From NCBI RefSeq assembly GCF_000308615.1, contig NZ_BAGB01000075.1, positions 1-64,000 on the forward strand: 64,000 bases of DNA. Direction: 5' to 3'. A program made the position numbers and the translations under genes. Below the pieces are notes generated by a model. The model was not told the origin of the DNA and ran no database searches. It was given only the letters and a program-made list of their open reading frames with translations. Below, one piece after another: positions 32,556 through 44,500 of the stretch. Each line of letters opens with the position of its first letter. Position 1 is the stretch's first letter. The stretch comes from Nocardia jiangxiensis NBRC 101359 (GTDB lineage: Bacteria > Actinomycetota > Actinomycetes > Mycobacteriales > Mycobacteriaceae).

Positions 32556-35500
32556 GGGTACACGATATTCAGATGTACCCGGTCCTGCTCGACACCGTTG
32601 CGGAGGAGCATATTTCGCACCTCCCGGTAGAAGTCTTCGAAGGTGCCGCCGCGATGCCGTTCCAGCGCGATGCCGATCACGCTGGATCGCAGGCCGCCGA
32701 AACTGTCGTCGGGTGGTTCGGCGCCGAATCCGACACCGGCCAGGACCTGTTCGGATCCGGGCGGCACATCCCAGCCGAAGAACTCCGCGTGCGTATCCTG
32801 CACCGCCCGCAGCCACGTGACCACCCGATGCGCCGCGAGCAGATCGCGCACGTAGATGACGATGCCGTCGGCGCGCTGTTCGAGTGGACCGGCCACCTTC
32901 ATCGCGTAGATACCGGGGAACCGATGCGGATCATCGACGATTTCGTGCACGATTCCCGCGGTCACCCGGGGACGCGCGGCGCCGGGCGTATTGACGTAGA
33001 TCTTGAATCCGATGTCGCCGCCGCGCATTCCGTCCAGGTGGAGCTGCCGGTTGTACTGCACGAAGGGAACGTCCTGCGGGACCCACTCATCGATGTTCTC
33101 CTGGTCGAGCAGTCTCGCCACACCCGGCACGATGGCGGTGCGCGCACGACCGGCCGCACGGTCCTGGCGATCCTGCGGCACATGACCCTCGAGATTCCGC
33201 GTCGACCGGTCCCCGAGGATCCGCGCCAACGCATGGAGGTACTCGCGCGGATCCTCGGCCGGGTCTCCCGCGCCCCGCTGCCGGTACATGGTGTAGACAT
33301 CGTCCGCATTGCCGATGACCGTGCGGCGATCCCAGATCTCCCGCAGGAATCCGTCCAGGCTCTCCAGCGACAACGCCGGCAGACGCACCCCGTTGCGCAC
33401 ATAGGTCTCTTCCCGCAGGGCGCGCAGGTCGTCGAAGGTCACCTCCGGCCATACCGGCAGCAGCGAGGCGTACAGCTGATCCAGGGTGCGCGGCCGATGG
33501 AACAGGTCCGGGAAAACCTGCAGGATGTGTTGCAGCGCCGCGCTCGACATGTACCCGGTCGGCCGCACGGCCGGGCGAGCAGTGGAGAACAAGTTGCCCT
33601 CGACCCAGCGACGGGGTTCGGCGGTGGGCTGCGCCTCGGTGTCCGAGCCGTCGAGACCGATGCGCGGCCCGTATCCGGGAACCGCCGAGGGCGGCTCCAC
33701 CCGGGCGTGCAGCACGGTGACCCCGTCGGCGGCGGTTTCGACGGCGAAGATCCGGTAGTTCGTGCCACGCGCCAGGACGAGTTCCCGCTGACTCGGGAAG
33801 ACGCCGTCGCCGCCGATGTAGACGCCTCTCGCGCCCGGCGGGACGATCAGCTCGATGCGGTATGCCTCATGGCTCGCGGCGGATGCGACCGATGTGGACA
33901 GGAAGCCGAGCTCGCGCTGCGGAACGTTGACGAGGTTGCCGTATCCGTCGGTCGCGAGGAAGCCGATGTCGTTGAGCCCCCGGATGATTCGGATCGGCTC
34001 GGTCAGCGGCAACCGGCGCGCGGTCGCCCGATCGAGCAGAGCGATCTGATGGCGGATCGTCTCCGGGGCGAGGCTTCGGCCGAAGTACCGGCGGTGGATC
34101 GCGGCGGCCTCGTCGAAGGTTTCGGCGTCCTGCTGGATCTGCTCCCATCGGGCCTCGGGCCGCGGATCGTGCAGGACGACGTTCAGCGCCTGCAATTCCC
34201 CGATCGCCTCGGCGGATCGGGACCTGTTGGCCAGCAGTTCGTTTCGCCGATGGAACAACGAGACGAGTTCGGGCGGATCGTCATGTGGTCCGGTCAGCGC
34301 ATGCAGGATCTCGCTGCTCCAACGGAGCCGACCGACCCAGTTCGCGAGGTCGGCGTACGACATGTTCCGCCGGAGAACGGTGTTGATCAGGCCCGCTTCC
34401 TCATAGGCGTGCAGGGCGGCGCGCACCTGCCCGGGCTGCCGGTCCCAGTTGCGCAGGCGGCGGTGACCGAACGCGTCGCCCTGCTCGTCGGTGTAGAAGC
34501 GGCGAATGCCGTCGGCATCGACAACTCCCTCGTGGAAACCAGGGATGACGGACGGATTGCCCTGGTGCACAACGGGATGAGCCGGATAGCCGTGCGGGGT
34601 GAAGAACGCGGCGTGCGTGGCCGACAGCCCGCGCCGGGGTTGCGGCGGAAATGCATGCGCCACACCGAATCCGGGATCGACGACGTTGATCGCGCCGTAC
34701 TCGTTGACCATCAGGTACGCGTGCGCCCCGATGCCGTTGCGGTCGGTGGTCGTGTACTCGTCCACGACGAGGGCGAGGTGACCGTGGCCGAGGGCCAGCA
34801 GATCACCGGCGATGTCGGCGTGGTCGACGACGGGCCGCAACCAGGCCCCGGCGGCGTGCTCGAGCTCCTCCCGGGTGACGCCGTTCAGGCCCGGGTGCAC
34901 GGCGAGGAGCCGGACGACGGGACTGTTGGTGCGACGGTGCAGTTCAGCGATGGTCAGCGGACCGCAGAGGTTGGAATGCCCGTCGGACAGACCGATCCGA
35001 GCGCGCGATTCCACACTGGCGGGAATGTGCAGCGTACTGCCGTCGGACGCGCGGACGGTCGTCCCGCCGGAACTGCCGAGCGTGCGCGTGGTTTCGCTGC
35101 GGCCGTCCTGACGTGCGGGTGGCTCGACGATCCGGCTCGGCCGGTCGGCCGGGCGCCCGGCGACGTCGTGGACCGTCACCACGGACGAACCGATATGCGG
35201 CATGGCGGATTTCGCCGCGAAAAGGTGAATCTGCTGTGGCGCGGCGGCATTCGGCCCGGCCCGGTGCGCGTCGGCGAATGCGGACACCGCCGCGCCGAGC
35301 CGGTCGGGGGTGCGGTCGCGCGAATCGGTGAACATGCGAGGCAGCAGCCGGTGTGCGCTGCCCGAGTCCCACAGGCCGCGCAACGACTGCGGCAACAGCC
35401 GTCGCAGCCGGTTCCGGTCCGGGGTGGAGTCGACCCACACCACCGTCGCGGAATCCGGTTCTGTGCGAGCCGTTTTCGCCTGCCGGTGTGCTGCATCGGC

Positions 35501-38500
35501 GATCGCGGGCGTCATCGAGCCGATCGATGCGCCCGCGGGAGCGTGCCAGTACACCGTGCCCGCGGTGTCCACGTCACCGATCGCGATGGTCGCGTGACCG
35601 TGTCGCCCCTTGGCCTCCTGGTCGAAGGACAGCAGGTGCACCGGGGCGTCGTCGCCGCCGGACCGCTTGGCGGCGATGACGCTCTGCAGGCTCGCGGTAT
35701 ACAGTTCGGCGAGTGTGGATTTCAGGTTCCGCAGCCTGCGACGGTCGCCCGAGGACAGTGCCCCGCCGAGGGCGTCGAGCCGGGTGATCTCGAGCTGGAT
35801 GTACTTGCGGTTCAGCGCGTCTCGTACCGACGCGGGTATGCCTTCGCCGTTGCGCAGTCCTGGGTGACCGGTGAGCAGCCCGGACTGGTAGGCAGGGGCG
35901 AGATCCTCGAAATGCAGGTTGTCCCACCAGGTCCGGCCCTGGTCCCGCCACCACGCCGCGCGATCCTGCGCCGAGAACCCGGCGTCGTCGAATCCGCGCG
36001 GCCGCTGCGGCGGGGTCAGCCGGTCGGCCGGTCCGCTCGGCGAGGGGTGGGCGAAGGTCTGCTCTCGCAGTGTCCGCTGGGTCCGGCCGACGGCCAATTC
36101 GCTTCGCCAGTAGTCCAGTTCGGCCCGCTGCCGGTCGAGATTCCAGCGCTGGATGCGTGCGACCTTGCTCGCCACGTGGTCGTCGTGTTCGGTGACCGCG
36201 TTCTGCGTGCGGGACAGGGCCTGCTCCATCGCCGCCAGCAGGACCCACCGCCGGGCGACCTCGGCGCGTTGGCGGTCCAGTTCGCCGGACCGATCGCGTG
36301 GCACGTTCTCGAAATCCTGCCGGGTGAACCGCTCGTCCAGCACGAGCCCCTGCCGGCGCAGCCAATCCAGGGCGAAGTCGTTGATCTCGGGTCGCGGCAG
36401 ATAATGTCCGCTGCGGTCGCTCATGACGGTGAGCCGGCCGTCGCGCGCCTCGAACTCACCGGCGGCGGTGACGGTCCGCCCGCCGAGGAACGAGGAGTGG
36501 TGCCGCTCGCCGAATACCTGGTCACCGGCGTACAGGTTGCCGAATTCGTCCATCACGAACATCGCCCGGCCCGTCCCGCTGACGTGTGCGGAACGCATAC
36601 TCCCGGTGTCGAACGGCAAGCCGTCGGCGGCTCGGAACAGTCTGCCGTCCCGGCCCACGAACAATCGGTACGACTCGAGCTCCTCGGGGCTCATATGCCC
36701 GACGGGGCTGTAGTACGGGACTCTCGGCAGAGCCTCGCGCGGCCGCATGGCCGGGGTGCGCGCGATGCTGGATCTGGCGGCGATCGGCCGGGTTTCGTCG
36801 ATGTACTTCTTGTCCAGCGCCGCGCCGTCGAGCAGCGGGAGCTGAGGCGAGGCCAGCACCCGATCCAGGGGCGGCGGGATCTGCTCCTTCGGTATCGCCG
36901 CGCTCGCGGAAGCGGGCCGGTCCGGCGAGCGCGGCGCGTCGCGTTTCGTGAACAGCGCGCCCTCGGGGGTCACACCGATCTCGTAGTGCCCCTCGGGGGT
37001 TCGGCGCACGAACACCACCGGCCTGCCCGGGGCTCCGGTGATCTCGGACGAGCGGTCGTCCGGTGACACGCCGACCGCGTTCATGCCCAGGGCCATGACC
37101 GCGGCCGTCAGCGCTCGTTCCGCCTCGGCGGGTGTCGCATTCAGGTGGTCGGCGGGGTCCGCCGCGATGAGGTCGCGGGCCTGCGCCATGCGTCGGTCGA
37201 AGGCCCGCTGCCGCTGCTGTTCCCGTTCCCACTGCACATCGGTCGTCGATCCGCTCCGCCGCAGATCGTCGACCTCGCCACGGTGGTAGGCCTCGGCGCG
37301 CACCAGATCGGACAGATTCTCGTCCATGTGATCACGGACGGCCGCGCCGTCGGGCAGGCTCAGGATCCGGGCGAGGGCGGTGAACAGCGGGTCGTGATCG
37401 TCGGGTACCCGGGCCCAGTGCTGCGGCATGGTGGGTGTGCGGGAGAGGTCGGGTGCGGTACTTCCGTCGCCGTGGATCGCGATTCCGCCGAGGCGTGCGG
37501 TACTCGGCGTCTGCGCGCTGTGCCGTGGCCGCGGTTCCGGCGGTTGCACGGCGGACCGGGCGGCGACGTGGCCATCCCGCACCGGAACCGTCACCCCCAG
37601 CGGACCGTACAGGCCGAACGCACCGGCGCCACTCATACCGAGACGGCCGAACTTCGGCAGATGCGCGAAATCCACCGCGACGATGCCGCCGCGACGCGGG
37701 ACGGTCGGATCGGGCGGGTCGATGCGGTCCGGATCACGGAGCCAGGCAGCGTCCGGGCTCGGCCGCCACCAGGGCTTACCGTTCCGCGCGGTGTAGAACT
37801 CGCGCCCGCCGGGCTCACGCCGGAATCGGCGGCCGTCCCGATATCGGTGGTGCTCGACGCCGTCCGTACTCCGGTGGTACCGCCCGTCCGGTCCGATGCC
37901 GTAGACCTCGCCGTTCGGATCATCCCGGTACTGGGCGCCGTCCGGGCCGATCCGGTAGACGGTCCCGTCGGGCTCGCGGCGGAACCGGAAACCGTTCTGC
38001 CCCAGGGTGAATCCGGATTCGTGCGGGATGAGCCGGTATTCGATGCCGGGCAGCGGCTCGGGCAGCTTCCCCTTGCCGTCGTGCGGATTCTCCAGCAGCA
38101 GCCCGGTGGGCGTGCCGGAGTCGTCGCGTTCGACGCCCAGCACCGCGTACGCGTGATCGCCCACCAAACCCGGTACGGCGGTGGCGTTCTCGGTCTCCTG
38201 TCCGAACGATCGCGTGGCGACGACGATCGTGGTGCCGCGGCGCAGCGCGAAGTCGATCCGATGACCGACCGTCCGGGCGAGGTGCCGATAGGGATCGGAC
38301 AGCGTCCGCCCCTCGGCCGGTCCCTCGCGCACTTCGCGGTACACGTCGAGCAGGATGTTCTTCTCCGACTCCCAGCGTCCCGGGAACCGCTCCTCCAGGT
38401 ATGCACGGAAACCGTTGGAGGACAACAAGTCCCTGGTCTCCATGAACTGCTTCCAGAGCGCGGTCCGGGCGTTGCGATCGGACGGGTGCGCGGCGCGCAA

Positions 38501-41500
38501 CTCGTTCGAGAAGGCCGCGCGCAGCTGTTCGGTCCTGCGTTCCAGGTCGCCGTAGCTGTCGGCGGCCGCGCGGATGAATTCCGGGTCCGCGCCCTCGCCC
38601 AGCAGTTCTGCCAGATCGGCGGCATCCAGGCGCAGCGGATCGAGGAAGGACTCGTCATCGATATCGCGCACGGGCTGCGCGCGGCCGTCCTCGGACAGGT
38701 AGAACCCGGCGTGTAGATGTCGGGTGACGTCCAGGTCGCCACCCTCGGTCAGCTTCCGGTAGCCCTCGTCGCCACCCAGCCGATGCGCTACAGCCTTCTC
38801 GATCATGCTGGGCCACAACGGTTCTCCGGGGCCGTGGCCGATATAGCGCGCGGTCTCGGTGCCGGGCGCGAGGTAGATACTCTTCTCGACCCGGACCCAT
38901 TCGTTCTTCCCGTCGACGCGCAACCGGACGCTGACGGTGCCGTCACCGTGATCGTGCAGCATGGCGCGAATCGCGTGCGGGTTGCGGTGGGCCATCGCCT
39001 TGAGCGGTGCGACCAGGTTGCAGTCCCCCACCGCACCCTGCCGTGCGTCCTCGGGGCGCGGCCCGTACGGGCCGAACAGATCCTCCGAATGCCGTTCGGC
39101 GAGTAGAGGTATCGGGTGCACGACGTCGTCGGGGACGTTGCGGATCGCGTACCACGCCGAATCCTCGGGGCTCTTGATCACGCGCCACAGCCCGGGGCCG
39201 TTCATGGCAGCCAGCGTGCTGCCGTAGGCGATGCTCACCCCCTTCTCCACGTTCCCGGCGCCGATGCCGAGTATCCGGATCTCACTCGGCACGTTCCAGC
39301 TCAGCGTGCCGCGAGTGGAGGATGCGTCGGGCACGAAGGTGAATCCGTCGGCCATGTCCACCGACACCCGCATATCCAGCTGTCCGGCCGGGCCGTCGAA
39401 CCGGTAGTAGGGCCGTCCCGAGGACGGGACGACGAATTCGGCCTCCGCCTGTCCGGTGGTCGGCAACTGCGACATCTTGCCGACGAGATCGATGAGGGTG
39501 AGCACCGGACCGGTGTGCGGCTCGTAACCCGCGGAAATCGGTACGGGGACGACCGGGAGCAGTTGCCGCTTCCGTTCGGGGGTGAGGTTCTCCAGGCGCT
39601 CGTGCTCGGCCAGAACCGGCGGCTCGAGTCCGCTGCGGTCGTACTCGGTTCGCGGCGGGGCGGGAACATCTTTCGCGCCGAAGACGTCCGGCTGTTCCAG
39701 GGTCTGCTGCAAATCGCCGAAGTAGGTCTCATCGTCCTCGGGTTCGAAATCGGTTGCGGGCCGGGTGGATCCCGATGCCGCCGGATCGGTGTGCACGTCC
39801 GTCGCGGACGACGCGGTGTGCTCGACCCCAGCGGGCGAGGTGGCGAAACCCATCCGCGTCGTGACGGGGAAGTCGGACCCGTACAGGCCGTGGGCGCCCG
39901 CGCCGCTCAGTGCGAGCGTGTTGAACTTCGGCAGATGTTCGAGTCCGACCGCGAGCAGGCCGCCGCGCAGCGGGATGGTCGGATCCGGCGGGTCGATGCG
40001 GAACGGGTCGAGGAACCACGTCGTGCTGCCCGCCGGTCTGGTCCACTTGCCGCCGCTCGCGTCGGTCAAACGTCCACCGCCGCCGGGCAATTGCAGATAT
40101 CGGGTGCCGTCGGGCAGCGTGGTGTGCTCGATGCCGTTCGGATCCCGCCGATATCGGATTCCGGTCGGGCCGTAGGCGAATCGGGTGCCGTCGGGATCCA
40201 CGCGGTACCGGGTGCCGTCCGGCTCGCTGCCGTATTCGGTGAACGTGCCGTCGGCGTGGTGGACCCGGCGCGACCGCCCGCCGTCCGCGTTCGGCCGATA
40301 CTCGTCCTCCCGGACGTCGAGGCGATATTCGAGGCCGGGGGCCGGGGCCACGGGACTCCGGTTGTTGTCGTGTGGGTTCTCCAGGACGAGTCCCACCGGC
40401 CGACCGCTCGCATCGCGCTCGACCCCGAGCACGGCGTAGTAGTGATTGCCGAGCAGCCCCGGCACCGCGCCGCGATTCGCGTACACCCCGCCGAACAGGT
40501 CCGTACCGAGCACCGCGACGGTGCCGCGCCGCAACGCGAAGTCGATCCGCTCCGCGGTGGCCCGTGCGAGCGCCCCGGCACGGGAACCGAACGTGCGACT
40601 CTCCGCCCCGGCGATGCGGAAATCGCCGTATGCCTCGCCGAAATACTGTGTCAGAGCGTCTTTTTCGACGTCCCACTGATCCGGGAACAGCTCGTCGAGG
40701 TAAGCGCGGAAACCCGGCGCCGAGTATCGGTCCTCGGTGCGCATGAACTGATCCCACGCGGCGTCGCGGGCGGCCGGATCCTGGTGGTTCCGGGAGATCT
40801 CCTCCCAGCGCGCGGTGCGCAGGCCGTCCGCGACGAGGTACCAGCCGTGCACGGTGTCGGCGATCTCGCGGGAGAATTCGATATCGACCTGCGGCGCAGC
40901 ATGATTCGTCACATCCGAGCGCACACTCGAACGCAGCGCGTAGTCGGACACCAGCTCGTGCAGGGTGTCGACGTCGAATCCCAACGGGTTCAGGAAGTTC
41001 CAGTCGTCGACGTAGTGCACCGGTTGATGCACACCCCCGGCCCCGACGCGGTGGAAACCGCGGCCCAGGCGCGCGGCCGCCTCGGCGGACTGGACTCCGA
41101 CGATCCCCTCGTATCCGTCCTCCTTACCGAAGCGATGCGCGAAGGCCTTCTCGATCAGGCTGGGCCACAGGGGTTCTCCGGGTTCGTGCGCGACGAAGGA
41201 GGCGGATTTCGTATTCGCGTCGACGGGCACCGTCATCAGATGGCGATCCCAGACCGGCACCTTGTCGACCATCAGGCGGACGCTGACGGTTCCGTCGCCG
41301 TGATCGTGCAGCATGTCCATGATCGCGTCCGGATCGTGTTCGGACAGCCATTTGAAGGGTGCGATCAGGCCGCAGTTGCCCAGGCCGCCCTGTCGCGCGT
41401 CCTGCGGCATCGGCCGACCCTGCGGCCCGTACAGGGGTGAGGTTCGCCGATCGGCGAACTGCGGCGGCTTGCCCACGACGTCGTCGGAGGCCCGGATGTG

Positions 41501-44500
41501 GGTCCAGCCCGCGACTCCGGGGCGTTTCACCGATCGACGCATTCCGGTTCCGGAACGCATCACCAGCGGCGCGCCGTGCGCCAGGGTCAGCGGAGCCCAC
41601 TGCCCCTGATCGTCGCGGCCGAGGATGCGCAGGCGCGAGCCCGGCTGAGCACGCCAGTTCAGGTGGCCGGTGACGCCGCCGGGGTTATCGGGCTGGAAGG
41701 TGAAGTCCTGCGCCAGGTCGGCGGGGATGCGGTAGGTCGGGCCGTTGGTTCGGATGGTCTCGTAGTAGGCGGGGGCGTCGTGCGGTCGGTGCAGGGTCGC
41801 GCGCTCGGTGCCGATGGCGGGCAGCAGCGACGTCCTGCCGTTCTGGTCGACGATCGTCAACTTGTCGAAATGCCGGAACGGGACCGTCGCCCGCACCGGG
41901 ACCACCGGGAACGACGTGGCGATCTGCTCCTCGGTCAGGTTCTCCAGGCGCTGGTCGGCGGGCAGCGGGCCGGGGCGCTCGAGCTGCGGATGTGCCAGGT
42001 CCGGGCGGCGCGGCTGCGGCGTGAGGTCGCCGGAAACCGGCTCGTCGAGCAGGTCGAGCAGGTCCGCGCCGAAGTAGGTGTCGCCGCCGGTCGGCTCGAA
42101 TTCGGTTGTACCGGCGGCGGATTGCTGCTGCGACGACTGGGGGGCGGTGTTCGCGGCGGAGGTGTCCATCGTGGGACGAACGGTCGGCGGCGCCATCTGC
42201 GGTGCGGGAAGGCTTGTCGGCGAGGCTGTTTCGTGTGCTGTCGCAGCGGCCTGGGGCCCGTACAGCCCGTGGGCGCCCGGCCCGTCCATGCTGAGGCGGG
42301 TGAACTTGGGCAGATGTTCCAGTCCGACCGCGACGACCCCGCCCCCGAGCGGCGAGGCCATATCCGGTGGATCGTCGAATTCCGGAGCTGGCGAGAACTG
42401 GGTCTCGCCGGGACTCTTGCGGTAGGTGGTGCCGTACCAGTTGGTCCAGTACTCGGTGCCATCCGGCGTGCGCCGGAATTTCTTGCCGTCCGGATGGGTC
42501 CGGTACTCGGTGCGGTCCGGAGCCGTGCGGTGCCGGGTGCCGTCCTGGTCGAGCCGGTAGAACGTGCCGTCCGGATCGCGGCGGTCCTGGCTGCCGTCCG
42601 GATGGATGTGCGAGACCGTGCCGTCGGCTTCCTCCTGCCGCAGCGAACCCGCGCCGTCGGGGGTGTAGCCGGTTCCGCTGGGAGCCAGGCGATATTGAAT
42701 GCCGCCGACCGGAGCGGGGTAGAGCTGGTTGTCGTCCCACGGGTTGTCCAGCAGCAGCCGCACCGGGGTGCCGGTCTCGTCCCGCTCGACCCCGAGCACG
42801 GTGTAGGAGTGCCCGCCGACGAGACCGGGAACCCTGGTGACATCTTCCGTGGTATCGCCGAACCGGTGTGTATCGATCGTCACGCCGGTGCGGCGGCGCA
42901 GCGCGAATTCGATCTGCTGGGCGACTCCCTGGGCCATCGGATGATTCCCGGCAATCCAGCGATCCTCGGGAAGGCCACTGTGCGCAGCGGCGAAATAGTC
43001 TCGCAGCAGGTCTTTTCCGGTCGCCGCACCCTCCGGGTACAGCTCGTCCAGATAGGTCCGGAAGCCCTGCGGTGAGCGCAGATCCTCGGTGCGCAGATAC
43101 TCCTCGTACGCGGCGTCCCTGGCATCGTCGTCGTCCGGGTGGGCGGCCGACAGGTCCTGCCACTTCGACTCACGCCCGGCCAGATTCCGGCGGTTCCACT
43201 CGTCGTGGGTGCCGACGATCCGGCGCACGAACTCCGGATCCCCGTCCGGGCCGACCACATCGTGCAGGGTGTTGGCGTCGATCCGCAGCGGATGCAGGAA
43301 ATCCTCGTCGTCGATGCTGCGCGCCGGCTGATCGAACCAGTCGCCCGCGCTGCGGTATGTGTGCGCGCCGAGCACTCCCGCCGCTATACCGGGGTGAATA
43401 CCCTCGGTGAAGCCGTGGTAGCCGTCACCGTTGTTGAGCCGGACCGCATACGCCTTCTCGATCATGCTGGCCCACAACGGCTCTCCCAGCGCATGCTTGG
43501 CGAAGTACCCCGCGGTGGTGCCCGGAGTGAGGTAGATGCTCTTGTGGACACGAACCCATTCGAACGCGTCACCGATCCGGAATCGGACGCTGACGGTGCC
43601 GTCCCCGTGATCGTGCAGGATCTGCCGGAGGGACTGCGGATCGATTCTGGCCCTGGCGCGCAGGCCGGAGAGCAGACCACAGTCCCCGGCCCCGCCCTGG
43701 CGCGCGTCACGGGCCTGCGGTCCGGCCGGGCCGAACAGGTCCTCGCCGGTCCGGTCGGCCAGCGTCGGCAGCTCGGACAGCACCGTGTGCGGCGCGTTGA
43801 TCCGAACCCATGCGCCCTGACCCGGATGGGTCACCCACCGCCACGGGCCGTCTCCCGGCCTGGCCACGAGCTTGTTGCCGAACGGCACCTGGAGGGTGAA
43901 CCGCTGTCCGGCGCTGTCGTAGGCAGTGAACCGGACCTCGCCGCCGGGCGCGTCCCACTCGAGCCGGTCCGGCTGTCCGGCGGATCCGGGATGGAGGGTG
44001 AAACCGTCGGTCAGCGAGGCGGGGAGGCGGACGGTGCGGTCCGGGAGGCGGATCTCGTACTGTGCGCCGGTCGGCTCATCGATGTAGGTCGCCTCGGCGG
44101 TGAAGGTCGCCGGAAGTTCGTGCGTCACACCGGTTTCATCGACCAGGACCAGCAGATCGCCGCCGTCGTCCGCGGTCTGCCGGATCGGTTCGACCGGGAC
44201 GCCGGGCACCGGCAGCAGCGTCTCGCGTTGTTGGTCGGTGAGGTTCTCGAAGCGTTCGTGCTCGGCGAGGGTGGGCGGTTCGAATCCGGTGCGGTCGAAG
44301 TGGGTGTGCGGTAATTCCGGGCCCGGCGTGCCGTGGAAGTCGACGCCGAGGACCTCGCCCAGGTAGCCGAGCAGGGTGTCCTCGGATTCCGCTGTCGCGG
44401 TCGTGGTTTCGGCGGGGCCGTAGAGACCGTGCGCGCCGGGACCGCTCACCGCGAGCGTGGTGAATTTCGGCAGGTGGATGAGGTCGACCGCGACCACGCC

